The notes beneath the pieces are model-generated. The model saw only the letters and a list, made by a program, of their open reading frames with translations, made no database searches and was not told the origin of the DNA. Positions 1-11,156 of a stretch of DNA of 64,000 nucleotides are shown here, piece after piece (position 1 is the stretch's first letter; each line of letters begins with the position of its first letter). The stretch comes from Coix lacryma-jobi var. lacryma-jobi. Lineage: Eukaryota > Streptophyta > Magnoliopsida > Poales > Poaceae. A program made the translations under genes and the position numbers. The stretch lies in the NCBI GenBank assembly GCA_009763385.1, contig CM019824.1, positions 112,176,660 to 112,240,659 on the forward strand, in the 5' to 3' direction.

Positions 1-134
1 TGGCCTTCACGGCTTCAGCAAGCTTGGCATTAACTTCTGCCAACTCAGTTCGCAAGCCTGGACAGGACTTGCACGCACCCAGCAAAGAAGGCATCGCCTT
101 CACTTCCTCTAGCTCCTTCTTTAGGAGGGGACAC
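1..134 (-). pseudogene. copia V gag, segment downstream of the G1 insertion
   Basis: On the minus strand this segment reads as an uninterrupted acidic/lysine-rich coding stretch containing the cysteine signature CKSCPGL, followed by an ELAEVNAKLAEA heptad-like stretch. Together with the segment ending at 15,633 (…GDCKEC) it is one reading frame once the G1 element and one target-site copy are set aside. It is the coiled-coil C-terminal part of a UBN2-type copia Gag, and it continues past base 1. Confidence 0.8.
130..134. repeat. target-site duplication of G1, left copy (GACAC)
   Basis: Bases 130-134 are GACAC, directly before the TGTGACAC start of the 5' LTR. The identical GACAC follows the 3' LTR at 15,633-15,637. 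A perfect 5-bp duplication is what Ty3/gypsy integrase leaves. Confidence 0.9.
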
Positions 135-3100
135 TGTGACACCTTAGTGTCAAGCACTGCATTAGGAACTACACTTAGCTACTAAAACTCATAAGCAATG
201 CATTGCATCATTTCATGTGCATGAAAGTGCTTTTTGTCCTTGGTTTTATTAATTGGATTATTGATTTCTGTTGGACTTGATGGTTTAAATGGATTTCTGA
301 TTTGACAAATAATTTTATAAAGTAGAGAATAATGAATCTAATACTTTTTATATTGATACCTTGGCCTAGTTTAAAAATGGTTTAACAAATAAAAATGGGA
401 GAACTAATGATTTATGTCTCAAAAACTGACTTTATTTATATGGAGGCTGTAAAAATGATTTTCAGAAAAAGTGTCTTATATGAAAGTTGTAGAGAAAATT
501 ATTTTGAGCAACTTTTATTTTTGAGTCAAAGCCTGGTTTGAAGTTTTCGAAACTGTTTTTGATTGGTCAAAGTTTGAAAAGATTTTGGAAAAAGAAAAAG
601 GAAAATGTTTTTCTCCCGGCGCCACCCTTTCGGCCCAGTCCCGCCCGCGCCGGCCCACGCCGCTCCCACGCTCGCCCGTGCTGTGCGCGCGCGCTGCAGC
701 GCCGGTCAACCGACTGCGCCGCGCCGTACGCCGGCCAGCCTGCCACGTGGCGGCTTGTCCCTGCCGCAAATCCGCCTCCGCCACTCTCCGCGCGATCCTT
801 TTTCTCCCGATCACGCAACGATCTCCACCGGCCACTCCCGTGCTGCCTCGCCTGCCGCGCTGCCTCGCTGCTCGCGCCGCTCTGCCGCGACGTCGCGTCG
901 GCCGTGGCCCCCGCCACGACCATCGCTCGCCGCCGGCCGGGCAAAGACCCCACGCACCACACCCCTCTCCCTCCCACTCTTCTTTCGCACGCACCGCACC
1001 CCCAGCTCTTCTAGTCTCCGCAAACGAACGCGAGCGCGAACGCTTGTGCTCGCCGCCGTTCGGCACCAAAAGCCCGCACCACCGTTCCGACCTCACCCAA
1101 CCACCACCATCCGATTCCTCTCGCCAACCTCTCCGCCTTCACCGTGCACACGCCGTGCGCGCGCCATCTTCCCCGACCAAGCCCCACCGTCACCAGAAGA
1201 CGAGGTGCCCCCTTCGGTCCCCGTTCGCCGCCGAAAGGAGCTCGAGCCCGTTCCGCACCACCCCGAGCTTCGCCACCTTCCTCCTTCACCCTCAAGCTTC
1301 ATCAGGCCAAGGCAAGGTGAGAACACGCCTCCGCGAGGTCTCTACCGCCCTCTAGCCCCCCTCTTCTTCCCCGACCGAGCGCCATGGACGCCGCCATGGC
1401 CGCGCACGTGGTCAAGCTCCACCGGAGCTTCACCGGCCGAACCAACCACCTAGTTCCACTTCCTAGGGTACGCATAAGCTTACGCCCTCGTTAATTTGGC
1501 CGGCGACCGCCGGAAACGGCGTAGCCGCGTGTCACCGCCGCCGGCGAGCTTCGGCCAAGCGCTAGCCCAACCATCACCACCACTCGGTTCGCCTCGTCGT
1601 GGGGATCACGCCGAGCACCACCTCACCGCCGGCGACCTCGCCGCCGGCGAGAAACCCCCGGTCAAACCCTTCCCCTGCTCCACCCTCACTGACTGCTGGG
1701 CCCCCATTGACCATGTGGCCCCACGCATCAGCCACCCATGGTCCATAGACCGAGTCTGCGCAGTATGGGCCGGGAGTTTTCAAATGTTTTTCCTTTTTAT
1801 TTTAATTTTTAGAAAAGCTTGTTATTTTTGTGTAGCACGATTTCAAATTCCAAATGAAGTGCTTTCAGTTTTGGTAGTTTGCTCATGAGTAGATCTATCA
1901 TGGAAAAATATGAAAGTATTTTTGGTAAAAGTTTTTATTACTGTTTTTATTTAATTCAATTTATGTGCTTTTATTGAGATAAATGGATTTATATGTTTTC
2001 TGGTTGAGTTAATTCAGGATAAAATTTGTGAAGGCTTTTTATCATGTTAAGTACCTGTTAAAAATGTATGAGGCACTGTTTATATAGAAAAAGTGTCTGT
2101 TAGGGTTTAAAGTTCTTTTTGGCCGTTTTCTTGGAATAAGTGTTAAGGTGTTTTATATGTGAAAATAAATAATGGGAAAATTTGTGCAGTCTCTATGTGT
2201 AATGTTCCAGCTAGGAAAAATGTTAAACATAGGTTGTTACATGGAAAAATGTGAAGTTGCTGTACAAATATGCTTTTCTATGTTTTCATTAGGAAATTCA
2301 TGTAGGAAATAATATAATGTTTCTGTTCAAGAAACATTCTTGATAAATATGAAATGTGGAGTAGAATCTGGGAAAAATATGAAAATGAGTTTATCACCCT
2401 TTTCCAGTAGGGTTGCAGTTCAAGTGGTTTGTTTTGGCATAAAATTGTTTATTTTGTGTAGGTTGATATATTCATGCTTACGCAGTGAGTTTTCTACAGT
2501 AGACTGGTTATGAATAGGTGAAGCTAGAAAAAATATGAAACCTGTTGTTTGACACTTTTCATGAAAAGAGTTAGTTCAAAGCATCTTTTGAGCAGTTTAT
2601 TTCATCTTTTTGTACCTGCTGTTCTGTATTTTATCTCTTGCTGGGATTTGGACAGTGAAGTCCAGTTAGTGTCAGTTACCTTCTGGAATTTTTGTGGATT
2701 TTTCTGAGTTCAGAAAAATACACTTGCAGTTCAAACCTGAGTCTCTTTTGATTTAATAAATGAAAAATGGTTAAATTAATAGTTTCTTTTATGTAGTAAT
2801 TAAGTGTTTTTCTTCAATGTCAAAAGTGGTTCAACAAGTTGGCTTTGTTGGTTTGCAAGAAACATCTGCATTCATACCACCACATCCCGCACCCTGCATT
2901 ATTTACTTAATTATTATTCACCGCATGCAATAGGATCGACAGTCCCGGAGACCGACCAGGAGCCGGAAACAAATAACGAGCAGGAGATACCGGAGCTGCC
3001 CAGGACCGAGGAAGTCGACACTGCGCCGGAAGCTAACCTGCCTGAGTGCCCTGCTCACGAGGCCTCAGTCTTTTCCCAAGGCAAGCCCCGGAGCATTCTA

Positions 3101-4605
3101 AGTCTCCCAGTTTTCTAATTAATATAATTGGGTATTTTATATTGTGATGCATGAGGTACAGGAGTTGATTGAATCCTACCTGCTGCATTACCCTTCCTTG
3201 AATATTGTTTATACCTGCCTTGTTATCCTGTTCCTTATTTATAATGTAGAATTGCTTAGTCTGCTTAATAAAAGTAGTAGTTAAGGATGTTTCCGTAATA
3301 CCCCTGGTGGGCATTTACCGGATCACGGTTGGCTATATTTGCTATCGTGGAAAAGAACCTGAGTAGTAATGAAATACGGTCAACTGGAAGGCAAGGCACA
3401 AGTTTGGAAACTTGGGGCAGTTCGTCCGTTGTATCGTGTAGGTTTGTATCGATGTTGGCCCTCGTTCATTTTTGAACGCGCCCTTTTACTTAGGGATATG
3501 TCGGTGCCGTAATCATCGACCGCAAAGCCGGTTAGACGCTGTTCAGGCCGGAATCAACCCGAGTCGCGCCCTCTAGTATGGAAATGCGATCTGCCTCGGG
3601 ATGGCCATCGCCAGGTTCCAATTGGGCGGTTCGTGCTTGAACCGCGACGATTACCACCACGAACAAGCATCGAGCGGTTACCCAATGCATGGACCCGACG
3701 GGGAAAGTGTGGGTTGGTATTAAAGGTCTTTCACCAGCTGGTTTGGAATTCCATTTGAGTCGCCGTCTCCCCCGGTTAGTGAGAAACTATGGCGAGCTTC
3801 ACCACGATACAACTCCATGTGATGTTTAAAGGTTCAACTAAAATATGGATAAGTCAACTAGATATGGTTATATTATTGCTTGCTAGACTCAACTGGATGT
3901 ATTAGTTTAGGTGCAAAACCTAGATAAAGAGGTAGGTATAAAATTGATAGCTCATCAATATTATTAATTAATCCTTCTCTTAATACTGAGCTTTTCGCAA
4001 CTAAGGATCCCAGCTCCACCCAAAAGCCTTGCATACCCTTGGTGTCTTTATTTTCAGTTGGACGGGTAAGTCTAGCTGAGTACATTTCCGTACTCAGGGT
4101 TTATCCCGTTTGTTGCAGATGGCCAAGTGTATTATGGCTATTGTAAGCACTGCCTCTACTCGGTGGAGGGCGATGAGGAGTAGGCCCAGGGCAGGGTCGT
4201 CAAGAAGCTTCCCCTTCTCTTTTGCCGGACTGAGACTCCTAGTGGCACATTATCTGAAAAAGGAGTGAGTTGTGTTGGGTGAAGTTATCAAACAATGTTT
4301 TATTTGGACCACATGTGTGGTGCTCGTGTTTCAAAACTGCTTTAAGCTTCCGCACTTTTAAAATTCGGTATTGTAATAACTCTATTTTAATTTCGCACTC
4401 TGATGTTAAATTTGGTTTCGTTTATCTGTGTTGTATCCTTTCGAATGTAATACTTGAACGATGTGATCCTGTATGATGTACGATGTTTGAAATCCTTCGA
4501 GATTTCTGGACTACCGGGTTTATATGGGTTCAAGTGCGAGTCGATGTCAGACGGATTTGACTAAGATGGTACTTGAGCTCTTATAATCAGGGCGGTTCCG
4601 CGACA
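135..4605 (+). repeat. G1 5' LTR (4,471 bp)
   Basis: Starts TGTGACACCTTAGTG and ends GGTTCCGCGACA. It is matched base by base with few differences by 11,144-15,632. Composition is sharply partitioned: AT-rich at 135-590, very GC-rich at about 590-1780, AT-rich at about 1790-3300, then mixed. Open frames on both strands between 515 and 1888 are artefacts of the GC-rich block; they differ in length between the two LTRs. I could not place the TATA box with confidence. Confidence 0.92.
590..1780. other. GC-rich block inside the G1 LTR (also at 11,610-12,830)
   Basis: About 1.2 kb of C-rich, CpG-rich DNA inside an otherwise AT-rich LTR, bounded by abrupt composition changes. It resembles a cereal 5' leader or first exon in composition. 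A short ATG-initiated stretch from 1383 (MDAAMAAHVVKLHRSF) runs toward a GT-containing site near 1468. No protein family is recognised. Coding is not supported, because indels between the two LTR copies change the frames. Confidence 0.6.
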
Positions 4606-4607
4606 GC

Positions 4608-4620
4608 TGGTATCGGAGCA
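4608..4620 (+). promoter_or_regulatory. G1 primer binding site (tRNA-iMet type)
   Basis: TGGTATCGGAGCA lies two bases after the LTR's terminal CA and matches the usual plant initiator-Met PBS (TGGTATCAGAGC) with one difference. It primes minus-strand DNA synthesis. Confidence 0.88.
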
Positions 4621-5326
4621 TGGTTCAAGTTGTTGCATCCGACAGGAGCTATTTTCGAACTAAAATGGGTATTTCAAAACTATTTTCAATTACTAAGTGT
4701 GCCCAGTCTCGTCCTTAAGCCCTATACTAGGATTCAGGTGGTTTAACTGCTAACAGGGTTCAGGGTTTTGCTTCATGCTGGATCTTTATTTGCTGGTCCA
4801 TTCTCGAGGGAAAAGAGAATGCGTCGATCGCGAAAACATGCATAAATGATTTTGTAAGATATGAGAGCATGACCGTCCAACCGCCGGTCTAGGTGAGAGT
4901 TCTTATACCATGTATGCGCGAGCTCCACGCAAACACATACGAGGGTATCAATGTTTTGGGGTATGTTTTCTGGATTGCTGCATGGTGTTTAGTGTTGGCT
5001 TCTATTTATTCGTGCATAAGAGCCAATACTCCGATATTTTTACCATTGGGATTTGCTTCGGGCTGAAATGGGTCTTCTGCAGGTACACTAACTACGTGAT
5101 CGAGTAGAACGAGTAGATAACACATGAGAGATCGTTCTTGCCACCGACTAGAACGTTAGGACTTACGAGTCACTATTAGTGAGTGAGAATGTAAGTACGA
5201 TCATGCATCATGTTTACATTCTTGCATTTACATTACCTCCCCTTATTTAAAAGTTGTCCCTTTTCTATAAAATTTGCCAACTTAATATGCGTCTCACGCG
5301 AGTTCGAAACCCTTTTGTTTCTACAG
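4621..5326 (+). other. G1 untranslated leader
   Basis: About 700 bp between the PBS and ORF0 with no convincing coding sequence. Its last 16 bases (5311-5326) are a pyrimidine-rich run ending CTACAG immediately before the ORF0 ATG. This looks like a 3' splice site, so a leader intron is possible. No donor was fixed. Confidence 0.5.
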
Positions 5327-6361
5327 ATGGCCCAGACTAAGTTGACTGCTCGCAAGGCCATCGGAGGCAGAGGAGTTCCACGTCACCGTTTGGCCACCAA
5401 GTTGACCAGGAAGACATTTTTGACCTACTTCGGGTTGCAGACTATCCTTTGGAGGATCCTACAGGCAGTGGGCTATGAGGAAGGATAGGAGCCCAGGTAC
5501 TCGTGGCAAAAGGAGATCTATGGGCAGGATTCATTGGTAATGGTGCAGATCAAGGTCAAGGCCTTGCCTGCCAAGCCCCACTGGACCGGATGGACGGAAA
5601 CCACCAGGGGTAGTTGTGCCAAGGATGGAGCTAACAGGGCAGCATATCTAGTGCTCAAGGACAACATCGCCCGCTTTCCCGCCGACCTAGCTAGTGCGAT
5701 GGCTGGAGTGTTCCCTCGTGGATCACCTTTTCCATTGCGCTGGGGGCAGACTTTGGAGTCAGTCTTGACAGGGAGTCCCGAGGAGAGGTTCTACTGTGAG
5801 ACATCTGCAATGAGCGCCACCGGAGCTTTGGTTGGTGTATGCGAGAGTTTGGAGCGCAACCTTGAGAGCGTGTCCTTCACCCTCACCACCACCTAACAGA
5901 GCAAGAGGAAGCTGCAGGAAGAGTTTGATACCGAGGTAGCCCGTCTTCAGGAGAAGATTCACCAGATCACTCTCGAGCGTGACGATGCACGTGCCGCCGT
6001 AGGTGCAGAGACCACCGCCAGGACCCTCGCTGAGCAGATGTACCTGACAGCATCCCTGCAGCGAGACAAGGCCCGTACAATGCTTGATTAGCTCAGAGAA
6101 GGCGCCCATCAACTGATACAGCAGATACATCACCAGCAGGCCTACATCGACCAGCTCCATGAGGTAGTTCACCAGATGCATCATGCCGCACAGGAGTCCG
6201 CTGCCCCCGCAGCTGACAAGGCCCCTGCAGATGAAGCCCAGGAGCCCCAGGATGGGGTAGTGCTTGGTCCAGAGCCTTCTTCAGACGACGAGGACCATGC
6301 CGACGAGCCAATGATGGACGCCGATGAGGAGGACGCCGCATCCGCCGCTGGAGACGCCTGA
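5327..6361 (+). pseudogene. G1 ORF0: accessory protein with histone H3 tail-like N-terminus and coiled coil
   Basis: A single frame of about 345 codons with three in-frame stops (TAG 5486, TAA 5894, TAG 6089). The start is fixed by the ATG at 5327, directly after a splice-acceptor-like CTACAG. Residues 1-14 are MAQTKLTARKAIGG, followed by PRHRLATKLTRKT. This aligns to the histone H3 tail around K4, ARK9, GG13, PR17, LATK23 and RK27. Residues ~35-165 are an unrecognised globular-looking region. From ~170 on there is a long heptad-rich coiled coil, then a glutamine/histidine-rich part and an acidic, alanine-rich tail. The same protein class, N-terminally truncated, occurs in T2 at 19,226-19,842. 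The role is unknown; chromatin-reader mimicry or targeting is inference. The stops suggest this copy is dead. Confidence 0.75.
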
Positions 6362-6684
6362 GCGTTAGTTTCGCTAGGATTCGTTTTCTTTTGTATAGCT
6401 TGAGCATGCTCGCTGATGATGTAACACCCAAACATGTGTTGGTTTTGCGTTTAAGATGTATCATGTTATGTTTGTCTTTTGGACAAAGCCCAGACTTCGA
6501 TCTGGCACCTTTTATGGGAATTCGTCGTTTGCATGTCTAATTTCGAGCGATTATTCTGTGATGTTGTATGGAAATGAGTACTTATACTTGGTCGTGTGCT
6601 AAATTTTCGAATTATGTACAACGCAGTATTTATTCATGATCAATGTGACATCACCTAATGATTGCTTATTAATGGGATATGCAG
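6362..6684 (+). other. spacer between G1 ORF0 and gag
   Basis: About 320 bp, AT-rich and non-coding. It ends in TTAATGGGATATGCAG just before the gag ATG at 6685. This is a second acceptor-like CAG|ATG junction and would allow gag-pol to be translated from a spliced message or by reinitiation after ORF0. Confidence 0.45.
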
Positions 6685-9600
6685 ATGCCGGCACACACTC
6701 GCAGCCAACGTGGACAGGGGTCTGGACAAGAGGAGAATCTGCCACCACCCCCACAGGCACCAATGACGCCGGAAGCATTTTTCGGTCAGTTTCTGGGTAG
6801 TCAGAGGAACATGGAAGCAATGCAGAGGCACATGGAGGCCACCCTCCACAACATCGCTAACAACACTGCGCAGCAGCATCAGCAGCGCCAAGGACCAGAA
6901 CCCAACCAGTACAGCTCCTACCGTGACTTCTTGGACACTCGTCCCTCTGTGTTCAAGGAAGTCACCGAGCCGCTTGAAGCAGATGAGTGGCTCAACTCCA
7001 TTATTCAGAAGTTCCGCCTGCTCCGCTTGACCGAAGAGCTCAAGGCAGAATATGTCGCGCACATGTTGGAAGGACCTGCAGGTCTATGGTGGTCCCAGTA
7101 CCGCGCATCCCTGCCAGCTAATGCACCGGTCACTTGGGAACAGTTCTCTACTGCTATGCGCAACCACTACATCCCTAGTGGTTTGATGGAAATGAAGGTC
7201 ACAGAGTTTATGAGGTTATCCCAAGGAACCAGGTCCATGTCAGAATATCTCCACAGCTTCAATAACCTGTCTCGCTATGCTCCAGATTTCGTCAACCCAA
7301 AATCCAAGAAGATCGCAAGTTTCAAGCGTGGCATGAGTGCCACCATGCTTTCCAAGATGGGAAACAGCCACCGCACCACCTTCAGTGACTTTGTCAGTGA
7401 TTGTCTAAACCAAGAGGCGAATGACAGCAGGCTGGCGACAGAAAACCGCCGTCGTGCAAACGAAGGAGGTTCGTCTCAACAGAGGACCCCTTTCGGAGCA
7501 TGCACCCCGTATCGCCCGCCAGTTGCAGGAGCAAGGTTCCATCCGCCACAAAGGAAGATAACAAACAACCGCTCCCGTCCGAGTTTCTAGAAGCCCTACA
7601 CCGCTCCCATGATGCAGAACAAAGCAAAGGCAGGAGGTTCAGGAGGTGCCAAGACCCCGTACGTGATCGGACCGTGCTACAACTGTGGTCAGACCGGACA
7701 CCTGTCATGCCAGTGCCCTCGACCAAAGAAGCAGTACACCCAACCTCAACCTCGCGCAGGTCATGTGCATTACACCACCGTGGAAGAAGTGCCAGAAGGA
7801 GAACCTATCACTGCTGGTACGTTTCTTGTCAACCAAAACCCTGCAGTTGTGTTGTTTGATTCCGGAGCATCGCATTCTTTCATAAGTGAGAATTTTGTTA
7901 TGAGAAGTAACCCTAAGTTGGTAGAATTGGATAGGGGTTATCAGATAAGTTCAGCAGGGGCTGTTCTTTCTACCCGTATAATGGCTAAGGAAATGGAAAT
8001 CACTTTTGGGGATAAAAAGGTATCTGTGGATCTTATCGTAATTCCCGGGTTAGGTTTGGATGTAATCTTGGGGATGGGATGGATGAAGCGTTGGTAGGTT
8101 AATCTGGATATTGCAGAACGAGTGGTTTCCCTAGTAAGCCCTTGGAATGAGTCTTCTTTCCGGTTTAAGTTACTCGGAAATCCCCATGAGATCGGAGTGC
8201 TATTCAATATCACGGCGAAACAGATAGCTGAGATCCCAGTAGTGTGTGAGTTTCCAGATGTCTTTCCTGATGAGTTGCCGGGGTTACCACCAGATAGGGA
8301 TGTGGAGTTTGCTATAGAGTTAATCCCTGGAACGGCACCCATTTCTCGGAGGCCGTATAGGATGCCAGCTAACGAGCTAGCAGAGCTCAAGGCTCAGTTG
8401 CAAGAACTCTTGGATAAGGGTTTGATACGTCCTAGTTCGTCACCTTGGGGATGTCCCGCCATCTTTGTGAAGAAGAAGGACAAAACTTTACGGATGTGTG
8501 TGGACTACAGACCGCTAAATGCAGTAACTATAAAGAACAAATATCCCTTACCCCGAATTGACGTCTTGTTTGATCAGTTATCAAAGGCAAAAGTGTTCTC
8601 CAAGATCGACTTGAGATCAGGTTACCATCAGATCAAGATTAGAAGAGAGGATATACCAAAAACAGCTTTCTCCACCAGATATGGACTCTATGAGTATCTA
8701 GTTATGTCTTTTGGACTGACAAATGCGTCGGCTCATTTCATGTACTTGATGAATTCGGTTTTTATGCCCGAGTTGGACAAGTTTGTTGTGGTGTTTATCG
8801 ATGACATCTTGGTATACTCTGAAAATGAGAAGGATCATGCTGAGCATCTACGAGTCGTCTTAGCTCGACTTCGAGAGCACAAGTTGTACGCTAAGTTTAG
8901 CAAGTGTGAGTTTTGGTTAAAGAAAGTACCCTTTCTTGGACACGTCCTTTCAGAAGAAGGAATTTCTGTGGATCCCATGAAGGTACAGGAAGTTATGGAT
9001 TGGCAAGCGCCCACTAACGTACATGAGGTACGTAGCTTTCTAGGATTGGCCGGATACTACCGTCGGTTCATTCCGGATTTCTCAAGGATCGCAAAACCGA
9101 TGACTCGCCTAACTCAGAAAAACAAGAAGTTTGAATGGACTCTAGAGTGTGAGGCAACATTTCGCACTCTGCGAACCTTGTTAACTTCGGCGCCAGTTTT
9201 GGCTCAACCAGATTTGGAGGAACCTTTTGATGTGTTTTGTGACGCATACAAGATTGGACTCGGATGTGTGCTTATGCAGAACGGAAGAGTTATAGCATAT
9301 GCTTTGCGCCAGTTGCGACCACATGAAGAGAATTACCCGACTCATGATTTGGAGTTGGCAGTCGTAGTTCATGCACTCAAGATATGGAGGCATTATCTTA
9401 TGGGTAACCTATGTCATGTGTACACAGATCATAAAAGTTTGAAGTATATCTTCACCCAGCCAGAGTTGAATATGAGGCAGAGGAGATGGTTAGAGTTGAT
9501 TAAGGATTACAACCTAGAAGTGCATTACCATCCTAGAAAAGCGAATGTAGTAGCAGATGCCTTGAGTCGCAAGACTCATTGCAACTCCCTACAACCATTG

Positions 9601-11156
9601 TTGGAAGATGGATTCAACCTTATGCACCCCGTTATGCTGAATAATATCACCTTACAGTGTACTCTAGAAAGTGACATCATTGAAGGACAAAAGACCGATG
9701 AAGAGATCTGCCAAATTAAGAAGAGGTTAGAAACCAGTAGTTCTTTGAACTTCAGAACGAATGAACAAGGAATTTTATGGTATAATCAAAGGTTGGTTGT
9801 TCCCGAGAACACGGAGCTGAAAGAAAGAATTTTGAACGAAGCCCACAATTCAAAGTTGTCTATCCATCCAAGAAGCAGTAAGATGTACCAAGATCTGAGA
9901 ACAAGGTATTGGTGGTCAAAGATGAAGAAAGAAGTTGCAGCTTATGTCACAAAGTGCGATACTTGCTGTAGGATAAAAGCTATACACTTGAGACCTGCCG
10001 GATTGTTACAAGCCTTGTCAATCCCAGAATGGAAATGGGAAGAAATTAGTATGGATTTCATCACGGGTCTTCCAACCACTCAAAAAGGACATGATTCTAT
10101 CTGGGTTATCATGGATCGGTTATCCAAAGTGGCTCACTTCATACCAGTCAAGACTACACATCGACCACACCAGTACGCAGACTTGTACATTCAGAACATC
10201 TTGAGGTTACATGGAGTTCCAAAAAGGATTGTTTCTGATAGAGGACCCCAGTTCATAGCGCGTTTTTGGGAACAGTTGCACAAGGAGCTAGGGACTAAGT
10301 TAGTAAGAAGTTCCGCTTATCACCCACAAACCACTGGACAAACAGAAAGAGTGAACCAAAATTTGGAAGATATCCTCAGAGCTTGTGTTTTATCCTCGGG
10401 AGAATCATGGGAAAAGTGGTTACCCCTCGCAGAGTTCTCATATAACAATAGCTACCAAGAAAGCATAAAGATGGCCCCATTTGAAGTTTTATAGGACGAA
10501 GATGCAGAACCCCAGTAAATTGGGTTGAATCAGGAGATCGAGGATTTTATGGGTCAGATTATGTAAAGGATGCCGAGGAGATTGTGTAAACAGTGCAACA
10601 ACATATTAAGGCAGCACAGTCACAACAGAAAAGTTATGCTGATACACGAAGGAGACCCTTGGAGTTCCAAGTAGGAGAATATGTTTACCTTAAGGTCTCA
10701 CCCATGAGAAAAGTCCAACGTTTTGGAATTAAGAAAAAGCTAGCACCCCGATATGTGGGGCCATATCAGATCATCGCCAAAAAGGGAGAAGTAGCCTATG
10801 AAGTGCAGTTACCCCCAGAGATGAGTGCAGTCTTTCCCGTGTTTCATGTATTCCAGTTGAAAAAGTGTCTTCGAGTCCCGGAACAAGAAGAAGTTCAAAT
10901 CCCAGATGTTGCGATTAGATCAGACCTGGAATACTATGAACAACCTCAGGAGATATTGGACACCAAGACTCGAGAGACTCAAAACCGAACAGTGAAGACC
11001 CACAAGATTCTTTGGAGCAACCACGGACCCAACGATGCAACTTGGGAAACAGAGGAGTACTTACGTGTGAATTATCCCGCTTTTTATAAGGATTGGTACG
11101 TAACCCAAATCTCGGGACGAGATTTCTTTAAGGGGGGAAGGGCTGTGACACCTTAG
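6685..11156 (+). pseudogene. gag-pol: G1 gag-pol polyprotein with C-terminal chromodomain (few breaks)
   Basis: One frame (an upstream in-frame ATG at 6679 is possible) encodes all retrotransposon functions. Gag spans 6685-7590, with the CCHC knuckle CYNCGQTGHLSC at 7675-7716. Protease has FDSGASHSF near 7855. RT (~8340-9100) has the active-site VFIDDIL at 8791-8810, with both Asp present. RNase H spans ~9200-9560. Integrase has an HHCC-like zinc motif (~9840-9985) and a DDE core (~10,050-10,370). A chromodomain follows at ~10,930-11,090, ending 13 bases inside the 3' LTR. Breaks seen: TAG at 7588, TAG at 8095, a 1-base loss near 10,490 (creating TAG 10,492) and a stop in the following stretch near 10,586. 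The chromodomain should steer integration to methylated-H3 heterochromatin (known for chromoviruses). No missing catalytic residue was noted. Confidence 0.9.
11129..11143 (+). promoter_or_regulatory. G1 polypurine tract
   Basis: Purine run TAAGGGGGGAAGGGC directly upstream of the 3' LTR's TGTGACA. It serves as the plus-strand DNA primer site. Confidence 0.85.

Noticed and set aside
515..1888. Many long open frames on both strands in the GC-rich part of the G1 LTRs (also 11,480-12,830)
   Set aside because: They overlap on both strands, change length between the two LTR copies because of indels, and match no family. GC-rich DNA simply lacks stop codons.
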